64,000 nucleotides of DNA, taken from contig JAPSLP010000011.1 in the NCBI GenBank assembly GCA_031180665.1, positions 80,253 through 144,252 on the forward strand, given 5' to 3'. How positions within the stretch are numbered: the stretch's first letter is position 1; each line of letters starts with the position of its first letter. This DNA is from Cupriavidus sp. GTDB taxonomy: Bacteria; Pseudomonadota; Gammaproteobacteria; Burkholderiales; Burkholderiaceae. This document shows positions 52,610-63,573 of this stretch, one piece after another. The translations under genes were made by a program, and so were the position numbers. Below the pieces are notes generated by a model. It was not told the origin of the DNA. It saw only the letters and a program-made list of their open reading frames with translations, and searched no databases.

Positions 52610-55600
52610 ATGGAGCATTCCCGATTCAATCTGTCGCGCTGGGCGCTCGAGCACCAGGCGCTGACCCGCTATCTGCTGGTGGTATTGCTGCTGGCAGGAC
52701 TGATGTCGTACTTCCAGCTGGGCCAGGACGAGGACCCGCCGTTTACCTTCCGTGTGATGGTGGTGCAGGCCTTCTGGCCCGGCGCCACCGCCGAGCAGAT
52801 CGCGGTGCAGGTCACCGACAAGCTGGAGCGCCAGCTGCAGGAGGTGCCGTACGCGGACAAGATCCGCAGCTTCTCCAAGCCCGGCGAGACCACGGTGATC
52901 TTCCAGCTGCGCGACGACGCGCCGGCGAAGGAGACCGCGCAGATCTGGTACACGGTGCGCAAGAAGATCGGCGATATCGCCGGCACGCTCCCCGCGGGCG
53001 TGCGCGGGCCGTTCTTCAACGACGAGTTCGGCGATGTCTACGGCACCATCTACGCGCTGTCCGCCGATGGCTTCACCTACAAGGAGCTGCGCGAATATGC
53101 CGACCTGGTGCGCCAGCAGCTGCTGCGCGTGCCCTCGGTCGCCAAGGTGTCGCTGATCGGCCTGCAGGACGAGAAGATCTATATCGAGTTCAACCAGACC
53201 CGCTTCGCGCAGCTTGGGCTCGATCTGAACGCGATCGCCGACCAGATCGCCGAGCAGAACAACCTGACCGCCAGCGGCGTGCTGGTAACGCCCAGCGACA
53301 ACGTGCAGGTGCGCGTGTCGGGCCAGTTTGCCGATGTCGGCGATCTGCGCAATATGGTGCTGCGCGGCCCCAACGGCGCGGCGAACATCCGGCTGGGCGA
53401 TATCGCGCGCGTCTATCGCGGCTATGTCGATCCGCCGGCGCCGCGCATGCGCTTCAACGGCAAGGACGTGATCGGCCTGGGCATCTCGATGGAGAAGGGC
53501 GGCGACATCATTGCGCTGGGCGAGGCGCTGCGCGCGGAGGCCGACACGCTGCGCAAGCAGTTGCCGGTCGGCATCGAGATGGAGCAGGTGCAGGACCAGC
53601 CCGAGGCGGTCAAGCGCTCGGTCGGCGAGTTCGTGCGCGTGCTGATCGAGGCGGTGGTGATCGTGCTGGCGGTCAGCTTCATCTCGCTGGGCCTGCACAC
53701 CAAGCCGCTGCGGCTCGACGCCCGCCCCGGTCTGGTGGTGGCGCTGACGATCCCGCTGGTGCTGGCAGTCACGTTCCTGTTCATGAACGTGTTCGATATC
53801 GGCCTGCACAAGGTCTCGCTGGGCGCGTTGATCATCGCGCTGGGGCTGCTGGTCGACGACGCCATCATCGCGGTCGAGATGATGGTGCGCAAGCTCGAGG
53901 AGGGCTTCTCCAAGATGGAGGCGGCGACCTTCGCCTATACCTCGACCGCGATGCCGATGCTGACCGGCACGCTGATCACCGCCGCCGGCTTCCTGCCGGT
54001 GGGGCTGGCGCGTTCGACGGTCGGCGAATATACCTTCGCGATCTTCGCGGTGACGGCGCTCGCGCTGGTGCTGTCGTGGCTGGCGGCGGTTTACTTCACG
54101 CCGTATCTGGGCTACCTGCTGCTGAAGGTCAAGCCGAGCGAGGGCGGTCATCACGAGGTGTTCGACACGCCGTTCTACGCACGCTTCCGCCGCGCGGTGG
54201 ATTGGTGCGTGGACTGGCGCAAGACCGTGATCGCGATCACGCTGGCGACCTTCGCGCTGGGCATCTTTGCCTTCCAGTTCGTCGAGAAGCAGTTCTTCCC
54301 CGATTCCAGCCGGCCCGAGCTGATGGTCGAGATGTGGCTGCCCGAGGGCGCCAGCTTCGCGCAGAGCGAGGCCGAGGCCAGGCGCTTCGAGGCGGCGCTG
54401 CGCGGCGATGCCGATGTCGGCAGCATCACGACATTCGTCGGCACCGGCGCGCCGCGCTTCTATCTGCCGCTGGACCAGATCTTCCCGCAGAGCAACGTGG
54501 TGCAGCTGATCGTGCTGCCGGTCGACGTCGAGGTGCGCGAGCGGCTGCGCCAGCGCATCATCGCGCTGCTGGCGAGCGACTTCCCGCAGCTGCGCGGCCG
54601 GGTCAAGCTGCTGCCGAACGGGCCGCCGGTCGCCTATCCGGTGCAGTTCCGCGTCATTGGGCCGGAAGCCGCGGCGGTGCGCCGCATCGCCGACCAGGTC
54701 AAGGCAATCATGAGCGCCAACCCGAACACGGTCGGCGTCAACGACAACTGGAACGAGAACGTCAAGGTGCTGCGCCTGGACATCGACCAGGAAAAGGCGC
54801 GCGCGCTCGGCGTGACCACCAATGCGATCGCCCGCGTCACGCAGACCGTGCTGACCGGGGCGCCGATCGGGCAGTATCGGGACGGCGACAAGCTGATCGA
54901 CATCGTGATGCGCTCGGCCCGGGACGAACGCGAGGCGCTGGCCGATCTGCACAACGTGCAGGTGCCGACCGCCAGCGGTCGCGCGGTGCCGCTGACGCAG
55001 GTGGCGCGCATCGGCATCCGCTCCGAGCCCGGCATCGTCTGGCGCGAGAATCGCGATTTCGGCGTGACCGTGCAGGCCGACGTGGTCGACGGCATCCAGG
55101 GGCCGACCGTGACCGCGCAGATCGATCCGCAGCTCGACAAGCTGCGCGCCGAGCTGCCGGCCGGCTACCTGATCACGGTGGCCGGGGCCGAGGAGGAGAG
55201 CGGCAAGGCCGGCGCGTCGATTGCCGCGCAGCTGCCGCTCTGCGTGTTCCTGATCTTCACGCTGTTGATGCTGCAGCTGCATAGCTTCTCGCGCGCCGTG
55301 ATGGTGTTCCTGACCGGCCCGCTCGGGCTGATCGGCGCCGCGGCGACGCTGCTGCTGCTGCAGGCGCCGATGGGCTTCGTCGCCCAGTTGGGCATCACCG
55401 CGCTGGTCGGCATGATCATCCGCAATTCGGTGATCCTGGTCGATCAGATCGAGCAGGACATCCGCGCCGGCGTGCCGGCCTGGACCGCGATCGTCGAGGC
55501 CGCGGTACGCCGCTTCCGGCCCATCATGCTGACCGCCGCGGCCGCCGTGCTGGCTATGATCCCGCTGTCGCGCTCGGTGTTCTGGGGCCCGATGGCGGTG

Positions 55601-55717
55601 GCGATCATGGGCGGCCTGCTGGTGGCCACGGTGCTGACGCTGCTGTTCCTGCCGGCGCTGTACGCGGCCTGGTTCCGCGTGCGCCGGCCGCAGGAGGCGA
55701 GCGGCGTGATGGCCTGA
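52610..55717 (+). CDS. RND efflux inner-membrane transporter
   Basis: MEHSRFNLSRWALEHQALTRYLLVVLLLAGLMSYFQLGQDEDPPFTFRVMVV; ALGLLVDDAIIAVEMM. Confidence 0.95.
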   Translation: MEHSRFNLSRWALEHQALTRYLLVVLLLAGLMSYFQLGQDEDPPFTFRVMVVQAFWPGATAEQIAVQVTDKLERQLQEVPYADKIRSFSKPGETTVIFQLRDDAPAKETAQIWYTVRKKIGDIAGTLPAGVRGPFFNDEFGDVYGTIYALSADGFTYKELREYADLVRQQLLRVPSVAKVSLIGLQDEKIYIEFNQTRFAQLGLDLNAIADQIAEQNNLTASGVLVTPSDNVQVRVSGQFADVGDLRNMVLRGPNGAANIRLGDIARVYRGYVDPPAPRMRFNGKDVIGLGISMEKGGDIIALGEALRAEADTLRKQLPVGIEMEQVQDQPEAVKRSVGEFVRVLIEAVVIVLAVSFISLGLHTKPLRLDARPGLVVALTIPLVLAVTFLFMNVFDIGLHKVSLGALIIALGLLVDDAIIAVEMMVRKLEEGFSKMEAATFAYTSTAMPMLTGTLITAAGFLPVGLARSTVGEYTFAIFAVTALALVLSWLAAVYFTPYLGYLLLKVKPSEGGHHEVFDTPFYARFRRAVDWCVDWRKTVIAITLATFALGIFAFQFVEKQFFPDSSRPELMVEMWLPEGASFAQSEAEARRFEAALRGDADVGSITTFVGTGAPRFYLPLDQIFPQSNVVQLIVLPVDVEVRERLRQRIIALLASDFPQLRGRVKLLPNGPPVAYPVQFRVIGPEAAAVRRIADQVKAIMSANPNTVGVNDNWNENVKVLRLDIDQEKARALGVTTNAIARVTQTVLTGAPIGQYRDGDKLIDIVMRSARDEREALADLHNVQVPTASGRAVPLTQVARIGIRSEPGIVWRENRDFGVTVQADVVDGIQGPTVTAQIDPQLDKLRAELPAGYLITVAGAEEESGKAGASIAAQLPLCVFLIFTLLMLQLHSFSRAVMVFLTGPLGLIGAAATLLLLQAPMGFVAQLGITALVGMIIRNSVILVDQIEQDIRAGVPAWTAIVEAAVRRFRPIMLTAAAAVLAMIPLSRSVFWGPMAVAIMGGLLVATVLTLLFLPALYAAWFRVRRPQEASGVMA

Positions 55718-55923
55718 TGGCGAGGTGACGATGGGCTGCCCGGGGGACTGGATTCGCGCCAAACCATGCGCTACAATCCGCGGTCTTTGCCGGGCAGCGG
55801 TGCAACGCCGCGGACCGGTCGGAGAAGCAGGGGGCGCATGCGGTTCCGGTCGCCTCTTTTTGTTTTTTCGGCCCATGTCCGGCAGACCGCGGCGCCTCCT
55901 GTCAGGGCGGCACCGCTTGGACC

Positions 55924-56010
55924 GCGAGGGTGGCGAAATTGGTAGACGCACCAGGTTTAGGTCCTGACGCCAGCAATGGTGTAGGGGTTCGAGTCCCCTC
56001 CCTCGCACCA
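55924..56010 (+). tRNA. tRNA-Leu (anticodon UAG), CCA encoded
   Basis: gcgaggg acceptor...ctggtttTAGgtcc-type anticodon arm (caggtttaggtcctg)...ggttcgagtcc T-loop...ccctcgcacca. Confidence 0.96.
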
Positions 56011-56178
56011 CACTTCCTCACTGCCTGGTTTCCCGTCCGGCAGGCGCCGGTCGCCGTGACCGGCGAAACATTTGCTTACCGACGTTTCACCTGTCGGCTC
56101 GCTGGCGATCTGCACCGGCGCTAAGCTGTTCGAGAAGAAGAACTCTCCGTCGCGCCCGCGTCGAATCGGGACAACATC

Positions 56179-56499
56179 ATGACCCCCACTGCAAAATCCC
56201 TCTGTCTCGCCGCCTTGCTCGCGCTGCCGCTGGCCGTCCACGCCGATCCCTGGAAGGACGAAAGCGGACATGGCAAATGGCGCGGCCATCACCATGGCGG
56301 CGACTACAAGGAGGAGTACTGGGACGGCAACTGCAAGGTCGAACGCAAGTTCAAGGGCAACGGCGACTATAAGGAAGAGCGCAAGTGCAAGGGGCCGCGC
56401 TACGGGTACTATGGTCCGGCACCGGTCTATGTCGAACCGGCGCCGGTCTATGTTCCGCCGGGCGTCACCGTGCACGGCACTGTGACGTTCCCGCGCTGA
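56179..56499 (+). CDS. Small secreted Gly/His/Lys-rich protein with internal duplication
   Basis: MTPTAKSLCLAALLALPLAVHA signal; GDYKEEYWDGNCKVERKFKGNGDYKEERKCKGP. Confidence 0.75.
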   Translation: MTPTAKSLCLAALLALPLAVHADPWKDESGHGKWRGHHHGGDYKEEYWDGNCKVERKFKGNGDYKEERKCKGPRYGYYGPAPVYVEPAPVYVPPGVTVHGTVTFPR

Positions 56500-56538
56500 T
56501 TCCCCGCTGATTCCCCGCCGATTCCCCGCTGATTTCCC
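56495..56538. repeat. 4 x 11-bp tandem repeat (gctgattcccc) overlapping the stop codon of the preceding ORF
   Basis: 56495, 56506, 56517, 56528; last two units have substitutions. Confidence 0.92.
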
Positions 56539-56603
56539 GCACTTTGCCGTTCAGGTGGGCGGCGCTCGCCGCCGCCCGCGTTGCCGCGTACCGTTCCCGC
56601 GAC

Positions 56604-56633
56604 CTATGGGGGCGAGGCCCCTGCCTCGCACCA
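56604..56633 (+). repeat. Degenerate copy of the tRNA-Leu 3' end including CCA (putative att remnant)
   Basis: ctatgggggcgaggcccctgcctcgcacca vs gtaggggttcgagtcccctccctcgcacca (55981-56010): 24/30 identical, ungapped. Confidence 0.7.
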
Positions 56634-56727
56634 CCGATCTCTTGATCTCTTGTCCTTCCTGCCAGGCCGGCATTGCCAGTCGCAACGCTGCGGCCGGCGC
56701 GTGGGCGCCGGGCGAAGCGGTATCGCG

Positions 56728-58095
56728 CTAGGGCTCCGCTAACGAGGCAAGTACGCGCTCCAGCACCGGCTGGAATGTGTCGTCCACCGCTGGAATCCGT
56801 GCCAGGCTGTCGAAGCGTTCCCTCAGCGCGTGGAGCGCGTTCTGCGCCACCTTACGGCGTTCGGTTTCGCCGAATGCCTGTGCCTGGTCCAGCATGCGAT
56901 GGAAGTGCTGCACGACTGCGTGGTCCGACACCGGCTGCTCGGGCGGATCGCTGATCGCCCAGGCGGTCTCCCTCAGCCTGCCGGTCAGGATGCAGATGGC
57001 GTCTGCCCGGCCGTTCGCGGGCAACGCGTCCACGACATCCGCCAACTTCAGCCAGGCGGCCTGGAACCGGGCTCCCGACCTCTCGAAATAGACGGGCAAC
57101 ATCATGGACAGCACGACCCACAAGTGCTGACGATCGCCGGGCGGCAGGGCGGGCATCGCATCGAGCAGTGCCTCCCACAGCGGATACGGGTCCAGCTTGT
57201 CCCTCAAGGCGTACAGGCACTGCGTCAGTTGTTCGAGGACCTCTAAGTGCCCTGGCACGGCGCCCCCATGCCGGTCGCACAGGCCGCGTGCAAACTGCAA
57301 CAACGTGACGATGCCGGCCCGCCCCAGTTCTGCATCGTCCCCCGGGATCATCCAGCGCGCGGCGGCGGCGAGCGTCTTCATCGCATCGGCGGGGGCGAAC
57401 GTCGAGACCCTGGTCAACCAGTACGAGACGGCACGTTGGTGCCGAGGCAGCGCACGAACGAGTTCCAGGTAGCTCGGCAGCAGCGCCGCCTGCTGGTCGA
57501 TCGGCAAGCCCTCGAGCGCAGTGCCGACCCAATGGCCGAGCTCCGCCGTCAGGGACGCGAGCGCCTGATCATGCTTGTCGAATCGCACGGTGAAGTTGGA
57601 GGCGGCTCGATCCAGCCCATGCATGACCGCAAGACGGACATGCGTCTGGTCGGCGATCGACAGGTCTTCGCTGGCCGCAAGCAGGGCGCTCGCGGCGGTT
57701 TGCGCCTGATGCGACGGTATCCTGCCCAGCTCTCTTGCCAGCCTGCACAGTAGCGTTGCCCGCTCCCGGGGCGCGCAAGCCGCGGCAGCCGCGATGGCGT
57801 GGTCGAGCTGAGCCAGGTTGTGTGCCCGGGCCGTGAGCATCGATGCCCGGCGCCATGCGGCTTGCGGCAGGAGGGTTTCCCGGTTGGCGCGCCAGCTCGA
57901 GGCGAAATTGAGCATGTCGCGATCGCGCAGAAAGCCGCCGATATGCCATCGCACCTCGCCCGGCAGCCACTCGATTCGCGGCATCTGTCCCGCTCCAGGC
58001 AACGTCCCTGTGTGCGGGATATCGGCGGTATTGTCGGCATTCTCGAGCGGCCCGCGCCGTGGGGCGGACGATAACGGACGGATGGGGTCAGGCAT
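56728..58095 (-). CDS. Protein with F-box-like N-terminus and helical-repeat-like body
   Basis: IEWLPGEVRWHIGGFLRDRDMLNFASSWRANRETL; repeated LP..(R)..ALL..L.ELVRALP pattern. Confidence 0.8.
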   Translation of the reverse strand: MPDPIRPLSSAPRRGPLENADNTADIPHTGTLPGAGQMPRIEWLPGEVRWHIGGFLRDRDMLNFASSWRANRETLLPQAAWRRASMLTARAHNLAQLDHAIAAAAACAPRERATLLCRLARELGRIPSHQAQTAASALLAASEDLSIADQTHVRLAVMHGLDRAASNFTVRFDKHDQALASLTAELGHWVGTALEGLPIDQQAALLPSYLELVRALPRHQRAVSYWLTRVSTFAPADAMKTLAAAARWMIPGDDAELGRAGIVTLLQFARGLCDRHGGAVPGHLEVLEQLTQCLYALRDKLDPYPLWEALLDAMPALPPGDRQHLWVVLSMMLPVYFERSGARFQAAWLKLADVVDALPANGRADAICILTGRLRETAWAISDPPEQPVSDHAVVQHFHRMLDQAQAFGETERRKVAQNALHALRERFDSLARIPAVDDTFQPVLERVLASLAEP

Positions 58096-58374
58096 GGGAA
58101 CTCCGGTGAGCCAATGAGGAGCCGCGGATTCTTCCCGAGCCGCCAGCGCGCTGCTTGAGACCGTTTTGGCAGGCTTTCGATTTCGATTTCCAGGGCTGTG
58201 GCCAATCGCTGTGGCCGATCGCGCCGCCGCGCCGGTTCTCGCGTCCTATAGTAGAAACCCGCAGGGCAGTGCCGCACCGCGATCCCGTCGCTGCCGTCCG
58301 ATCCATCGACGGACCGCACCCCACGCGCCGCCGGCCGGTGCGCGCCAACCCTGTTTCTCATGAGGGGGCCCATC

Positions 58375-58848
58375 ATGGCACTGGCAACCACCCTGGCGAC
58401 TTGCCTGAGCAGCAAGAACAGCCATTTCGATATCATCCGCCATCCCTATGCCCTGGGCAGCATGGCGACCGCGCAAGCGGCCCATGTGCCGGGCGATCGC
58501 CTGGTCAAGACGGTGTTGCTCGAGGACGAGGCGGGCTATGTGGTCGCGGTGATGCCGTCGACCCGCCTGCTCGATCTGTCCGAGCTATGCGAGCGCACCG
58601 GCCGCCGGCTGACGATGGCCAGCGAGGACGAGGTGCGCGAAGTGTTCAAGGATTGCGTGCTCGGCGCGATCCCGCCGGTCGGCATGGCCTATGGCATGCG
58701 CACCTATATCGACGAGAGCCTGCTCGGCCAGCCCGAGGTCTATTTCGAGGCCGGCGACCACGAGGAGCTGATCCACATGACGACGGAATCCTTCCTCGAT
58801 CTGATGGCGGGCGCCGAGCGCGGGCAGTTCACCCGGCGCATGATGTAG
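58375..58848 (+). CDS. YbaK/ProX-like aminoacyl-tRNA deacylase
   Basis: HFDIIRHPYALGSMATAQAAHVPGDRLVKTVLLEDEAGYVVAVMP. Confidence 0.85.
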   Translation: MALATTLATCLSSKNSHFDIIRHPYALGSMATAQAAHVPGDRLVKTVLLEDEAGYVVAVMPSTRLLDLSELCERTGRRLTMASEDEVREVFKDCVLGAIPPVGMAYGMRTYIDESLLGQPEVYFEAGDHEELIHMTTESFLDLMAGAERGQFTRRMM

Positions 58849-58872
58849 AGCGCAAGCGTGGCAGCCCTGCGT

Positions 58873-59730
58873 TCAGGGCTGCTCGCCTTCCAGCGTGAAG
58901 GTCGCGCCGGCGTCCTGGCCGAGCAGTTCGACCAGCGCCGGCAGCGCCGCCTGCAACGCCGCGCGTAAGGTCCACGGCGGATTGGCCACGAACATGCCGC
59001 TGCCGTGCAGGCCGAGCCCGCCGGGAACGGGGTGCTTGACCGTCAGCGTGGCATGCAGCCAGCTCTTGAACGGCAGCGCTTTCATCTGGACCGGCAATTG
59101 CGCCGATTCGCGCCGCTGCACCAGGGGATACCAGACCGCGTAGGTGCCGGTGGCAAAACGCTGCAGGCCGTCGCGCAGGCATTGCACGGTGCGGGCGTAG
59201 TCCTGCTTGTCCTCGTATGACGGATCGATCAGCACCAGCGCGCGGCGCGGCGGGGGCGGCAGGATGGCCTTGATGCCGCCGAAGCCGTCGCCGTCGTACA
59301 GCATCACGCGGCGTCCCGCGCCGCGGAAGTTCTCGCGCAGCACCTGGATCTCGGTGCTGTGCAATTCGAACAGCCGCAGCCGGTCCGCTTCGCGCAGCAT
59401 CTGCCAGGCAAGCCAAGGCGAGCCGGGGTAGTGCCTGAGGTGGCCGTCGGGGTTCAGTGTGCGCACCTGCTCCAGATACTGCTGCAGCAGCGGCGGGAGC
59501 TGGCGCCCGTCCGCGGCGGCCCGCCACAGCGGCGCGATGCCGGTCTCGAACTCCGACTTCTTGGTCGCATAGCCTTCGTCCAGCGCGTAGAGGCCGGCGC
59601 CGGCGTGCGTGTCGATATACCAGAACGGCTTGTCCTTCTGCGTCAGGTAATCGAGCAGGTGGGTGACGATGGCGTGCTTGAGAACGTCGGCGTGATTGCC
59701 GGCGTGGAAGGCGTGGCGATAACTGAGCAT
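58873..59730 (-). CDS. rlmJ: 23S rRNA (adenine-N6)-methyltransferase RlmJ
   Basis: [48 protein letters not shown]. Confidence 0.95.
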   Translation of the reverse strand: MLSYRHAFHAGNHADVLKHAIVTHLLDYLTQKDKPFWYIDTHAGAGLYALDEGYATKKSEFETGIAPLWRAAADGRQLPPLLQQYLEQVRTLNPDGHLRHYPGSPWLAWQMLREADRLRLFELHSTEIQVLRENFRGAGRRVMLYDGDGFGGIKAILPPPPRRALVLIDPSYEDKQDYARTVQCLRDGLQRFATGTYAVWYPLVQRRESAQLPVQMKALPFKSWLHATLTVKHPVPGGLGLHGSGMFVANPPWTLRAALQAALPALVELLGQDAGATFTLEGEQP

Positions 59731-59879
59731 GGCAGGGGCGGGCGGAGCAGGGCGCCATGCTACCATCCGGCCGACCTTCCGCGGCGTCCGCGGTCGCCAT
59801 GCAGCGTCTTGCGCCGGTTGCGCCGTGCCGCAGGGCGCGCTGTCCCGCCGTCGTCCGCCCCTGTTTTTCCGTTCTCCCG

Positions 59880-61907
59880 ATGCCCCGCGCCCTCGATCCC
59901 GCCGAGCCGATCCTGTCCGACCAGGGTACGCCGTACTCGCCCCGCTATGACGACGTCTATCACAGCGTAGAGGGCGGGCTGGCACAGGCGCGGTATGTCT
60001 TTCTCGGCGGCAATGGCCTGCCGCAGGCGTGGCAGGGGCGCGAGCAGTTCGTCATCGTCGAAACCGGCTTCGGCCAGGGGCTCAATTTCCTGGCGACGTG
60101 GCAGGCCTGGCGCGACGACCCGCGCCGCTGTGCGCGCCTGCATTTCGTGTCGATCGAGAAGCATCCGTTTACCCGCGAAGGCTTGGCGGCGTTGCATGCG
60201 GACCTCGATGAGCTGGCCCCGCTGGCGCGGCAGTTGCAAGAGGCGTGGCCGCTGGCGCTGCCCGGGCTGCATCGGCTCGCCTTCGACGGCGGCGCGGTGG
60301 TGCTGACGCTGGCGCTCGGCGACGTGCAGGCGTTGCTGCCTCGCCTGGCCGTGGGCGCCGATGCCTTCTATCTGGACGGCTTCGCCCCGGCGCGCAATGC
60401 CGACATGTGGGACCCGGTGGTGATGAAGGGGCTGGCCCGGCTGGCGCGCCCCGGTGCCACGCTGGCGACCTATACGGCTGCGGGCTTCGTGCGGCGCGGC
60501 TTGCAGGCGGCGGGGTTCGAGGTCAGCAAGGCGCCGGGCTTCGGCAGCAAGCGCGACATGACGATGGCGCGCGTGCCGGCCGGGCGCCGCCGCCGTCATG
60601 CACCGCCATCGCCCGGTGCCTGGGCGCAGCGCCGCGCGATCGTGATCGGGGCGGGGTTGGCCGGCTGTGCCGTGACCGAGCGGCTGACCGCGCGCGGTTG
60701 GCGCGTGACGCTGATCGACGCCCACGACGGCCCGGCGCGAGAAACCTCGTCGCATCGCGCCGCCGCCATGCATCCGCATCTGTCGCCGGACGACAGCGTG
60801 CTGTCCCGGCTGTCGCGCGCCGGCAATCTCTACGCATTGCGCGCCTGGCAGGCGCTGGCCGAAGCGGGACATCCGGTCGGCTGGAAGGGGTGCGGCGTGC
60901 TGCAGGTCGGCCAGAACGAAGAGGACACGGCGCTCCAGCAGCGTGCGCTGGCCGAGTTGGGATTGCCGCCGGAGTACGTGCGCTGGATGTCCGCGCAGCA
61001 GGCCGCCGCCGAGCATGGCGCCACGGTGTCGCGCGGCGGCTTGTGGTTCCCCCAAGGGGGATGGGTCGCGCCGCCCGACGTCTGCCGCGCTCAATTGGCG
61101 ATGGCAGGGGCGGCCGTGGAGACGCGGTTCGGCTGCCGTATCGCTTCCCTGCGGCGTACCGACGACGGCTGGCGGGTGTTCGACGAGGCCGGGCAGCCGG
61201 TCGCCGAGGCCCCGGTGCTGGTGCTCGCCAATGCGCACCATGCGAGCGGCCTGCTGCCGCTGCACCATCTGCCGATCCGCCGCGTGCGGGGGCAACTGAC
61301 CACCCTCGAGGCGGGCGATGTCGCCCGGCTGGGCCGCTGGCCCGACTGCGTGGTGACGGGCAGCGGCTACCTGCTGCCGCGCGACGACGACGGCAGCGCC
61401 CGCGTCGGCTCCAGCTACGAGTCCGACGAAGGTCCGTTGGTAGAACGGGTCGAGATCCATGCCGACAACCTGCGCCGGCTGTCGACCCTGCTGCCCGACA
61501 GGAGTGCGGCGCTGGAGGGCCTGGATCCCGCCGCGCTGCATGGCTATGTCGGCGTGCGCAGCGTCTCGCACAATCGCCTGCCGTGGGTCGGCCAGGTGGC
61601 CGACGAGGCCGAGTGCGAGCGCCGGGCCGCCTCGCTGCGCGGCGCGCATCTGCGCGATCTGCCGCGGCTGCCGGGCCTGTATGTATCGCTGGCCTTCGCC
61701 TCGCGCGGGCTGACCTGGGCGGCGCTGGCGGGCGAACTGCTGGCCAGCCGGATCGAGGGCGAGCCGCTGCCGGTGGAAAGCGACCTGGCCGACGCGCTGG
61801 ATCCGGCGCGGCTGCTGCTGCGCGCGCTGCGGCATGGGCAACTCGGTAGCGCCGGGCAGCATGCCGGGCAGGGCGCCGAGCGGCCCGATCAGGCCCGGTC
61901 AGGGTAA
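59880..61907 (+). CDS. mnmC: Bifunctional tRNA mnm5s2U biosynthesis protein MnmC
   Basis: [42 protein letters not shown] domain [32 protein letters not shown]. Confidence 0.95.
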   Translation: MPRALDPAEPILSDQGTPYSPRYDDVYHSVEGGLAQARYVFLGGNGLPQAWQGREQFVIVETGFGQGLNFLATWQAWRDDPRRCARLHFVSIEKHPFTREGLAALHADLDELAPLARQLQEAWPLALPGLHRLAFDGGAVVLTLALGDVQALLPRLAVGADAFYLDGFAPARNADMWDPVVMKGLARLARPGATLATYTAAGFVRRGLQAAGFEVSKAPGFGSKRDMTMARVPAGRRRRHAPPSPGAWAQRRAIVIGAGLAGCAVTERLTARGWRVTLIDAHDGPARETSSHRAAAMHPHLSPDDSVLSRLSRAGNLYALRAWQALAEAGHPVGWKGCGVLQVGQNEEDTALQQRALAELGLPPEYVRWMSAQQAAAEHGATVSRGGLWFPQGGWVAPPDVCRAQLAMAGAAVETRFGCRIASLRRTDDGWRVFDEAGQPVAEAPVLVLANAHHASGLLPLHHLPIRRVRGQLTTLEAGDVARLGRWPDCVVTGSGYLLPRDDDGSARVGSSYESDEGPLVERVEIHADNLRRLSTLLPDRSAALEGLDPAALHGYVGVRSVSHNRLPWVGQVADEAECERRAASLRGAHLRDLPRLPGLYVSLAFASRGLTWAALAGELLASRIEGEPLPVESDLADALDPARLLLRALRHGQLGSAGQHAGQGAERPDQARSG

Positions 61908-62136
61908 AAACTGCCGGAACCGGATCGAAACCGTGCGATAATCCGCGTTTTCCGTTTGCGCGGTGTGTTTGTTTGCGCGAGTTCGCGATCGGGGCTCAGG
62001 CGGCTTGTCCGTGTGCTCCATGCGTGGCTGGTGCGTGCGAACCGTTCGACGGCCTGAGGGAGAAAACCCTGCACGCAGGCACGCAAGCGGAACGCGCTGA
62101 CGAACACAACAACATTTCTGGATTGGATTGACGACC

Positions 62137-63495
62137 ATGTCGAATGTGATTGAAAACCTCGGCAAACTCGACCGCAAGGTGACCCTGGCCATTCCGAAGG
62201 CCGAGGTCGAGAAGGAGAAGCAGGAGCGCCTGGTTCGCCTGTCGAAGACGGTCAAGATGGCCGGCTTCCGCCCGGGCAAGGTGCCGATGAAGATGGTCGA
62301 GAAGCAGTACGGCCAGCAGGTCGAGTTCGAAGTGCGCTTCGACAAGGCCGCCCGCAAGTTCTTCGACATCACCCAGCAGCAGGACGTCAAGGTCGCCGGC
62401 CAGCCCAAGTTCGAGATCAAGACCGAAGGCGTGGCGGACGACGAAGTGGCATTCGACGCCACCTTCGAGGTCTACCCGGAAGTCAAGATCGGTGACCTGT
62501 CGGCCGCCGAAGTGGTCCGCACCAAGACGGAAATCACCGACGCCGAGATCGACAAGACCATCGACATCCTGCGCAAGCAGCGCGTCCACTACCACGCCCG
62601 CGGCGAAGCCGGCGAGCATGGCGATGGCGGCGGCGAAGTGGCGGCGAAGAACGGCGACCGCGTGACGGTCGACTTCGTCGGCAAGATCGACGGCGTCGAG
62701 TTCGCCGGTGGCAAGGCCGAGGACTTCGTCTTCGTGCTGGGCGAAGGCCGCATGCTGCCCGAGTTCGAGCAGGCTGCGCTGGGCCTGAAGGTCGGCGAGA
62801 GCAAGACCTTCCCGCTGGCGTTCCCGGAGGACTATCACGGCAAGGAAGTCGCCGGCAAGACCGCCGAGTTCACCATCACGATGAAGCAGGTCGAGTGGGC
62901 CCACCTGCCCGAGGTCGACGACAACTTCGCCAAGTCGCTGGGCATCGCCGACGGCAGCGTCGACAAGATGCGCGCCGACATCCGCGAGAACCTGGAGCGC
63001 GAGGTCAAGCGCCGCACCCACGCGATGCTGAAGGACCAGGTCATGGAAGCGCTGCTCAAGGCCAGCGAGCTGGACGTGCCCAAGGCCCTGATCGAGCAGG
63101 ACCAGGAGCGCCTGGTGCAGATGGCCCGCCGCGACCTCGAGCAGCGTGGCATGCCGAACGCCAAGGACATGCCGATCCCCCCGGAGATGTTCGCGCAGCA
63201 GGCCGAGCGCCGCGTCAAGCTGGGCCTGATCCTGGCCGAGATCGTCAAGGCCAACGGGCTGGAGGCCAAGGCCGACCAGATCAAGGCCGAGATCGAGGAG
63301 TTCGCCAAGAGCTACGAGGACCCGAAGGAAGTCATGCGCTGGTACTACGGCGACCAGCAGCGCCTGGCCGAGATGGAAGCCTACGTGCTCGAAAACAACG
63401 TGGTAAATTTCGTGTGCGAGAAGGCCAAGGTCATCGACAAGCCGGTGTCCTTCGAAGAGCTGACGGCCGAAGGCAACGGCGGCCAGCAAGCCTGA
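62137..63495 (+). CDS. tig: Trigger factor
   Basis: [59 protein letters not shown]. Confidence 0.97.
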   Translation: MSNVIENLGKLDRKVTLAIPKAEVEKEKQERLVRLSKTVKMAGFRPGKVPMKMVEKQYGQQVEFEVRFDKAARKFFDITQQQDVKVAGQPKFEIKTEGVADDEVAFDATFEVYPEVKIGDLSAAEVVRTKTEITDAEIDKTIDILRKQRVHYHARGEAGEHGDGGGEVAAKNGDRVTVDFVGKIDGVEFAGGKAEDFVFVLGEGRMLPEFEQAALGLKVGESKTFPLAFPEDYHGKEVAGKTAEFTITMKQVEWAHLPEVDDNFAKSLGIADGSVDKMRADIRENLEREVKRRTHAMLKDQVMEALLKASELDVPKALIEQDQERLVQMARRDLEQRGMPNAKDMPIPPEMFAQQAERRVKLGLILAEIVKANGLEAKADQIKAEIEEFAKSYEDPKEVMRWYYGDQQRLAEMEAYVLENNVVNFVCEKAKVIDKPVSFEELTAEGNGGQQA

Positions 63496-63499
63496 TCGC

Positions 63500-63525
63500 A
63501 AGCCGCCTTCGGGCGGCTTGTTTGC
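63500..63525 (+). terminator. Intrinsic terminator/attenuator between tig and clpP
   Basis: aagccgcc-ttcg-ggcggctt-gtttg. Confidence 0.8.
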
Positions 63526-63573
63526 CTTTCGCCGAGGCCACTGGCCTGCCACCGAATTCCTGGAGAACCCTGC

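Noticed and set aside
52574-56011. 1145-aa minus ORF opposite the RND transporter and covering tRNA-Leu
   Set aside because: Antisense shadow ORF; conflicts with well-supported RND and tRNA features.
59760-61862. 700-aa minus ORF opposite mnmC
   Set aside because: Shadow ORF; MnmC frame is unambiguous.
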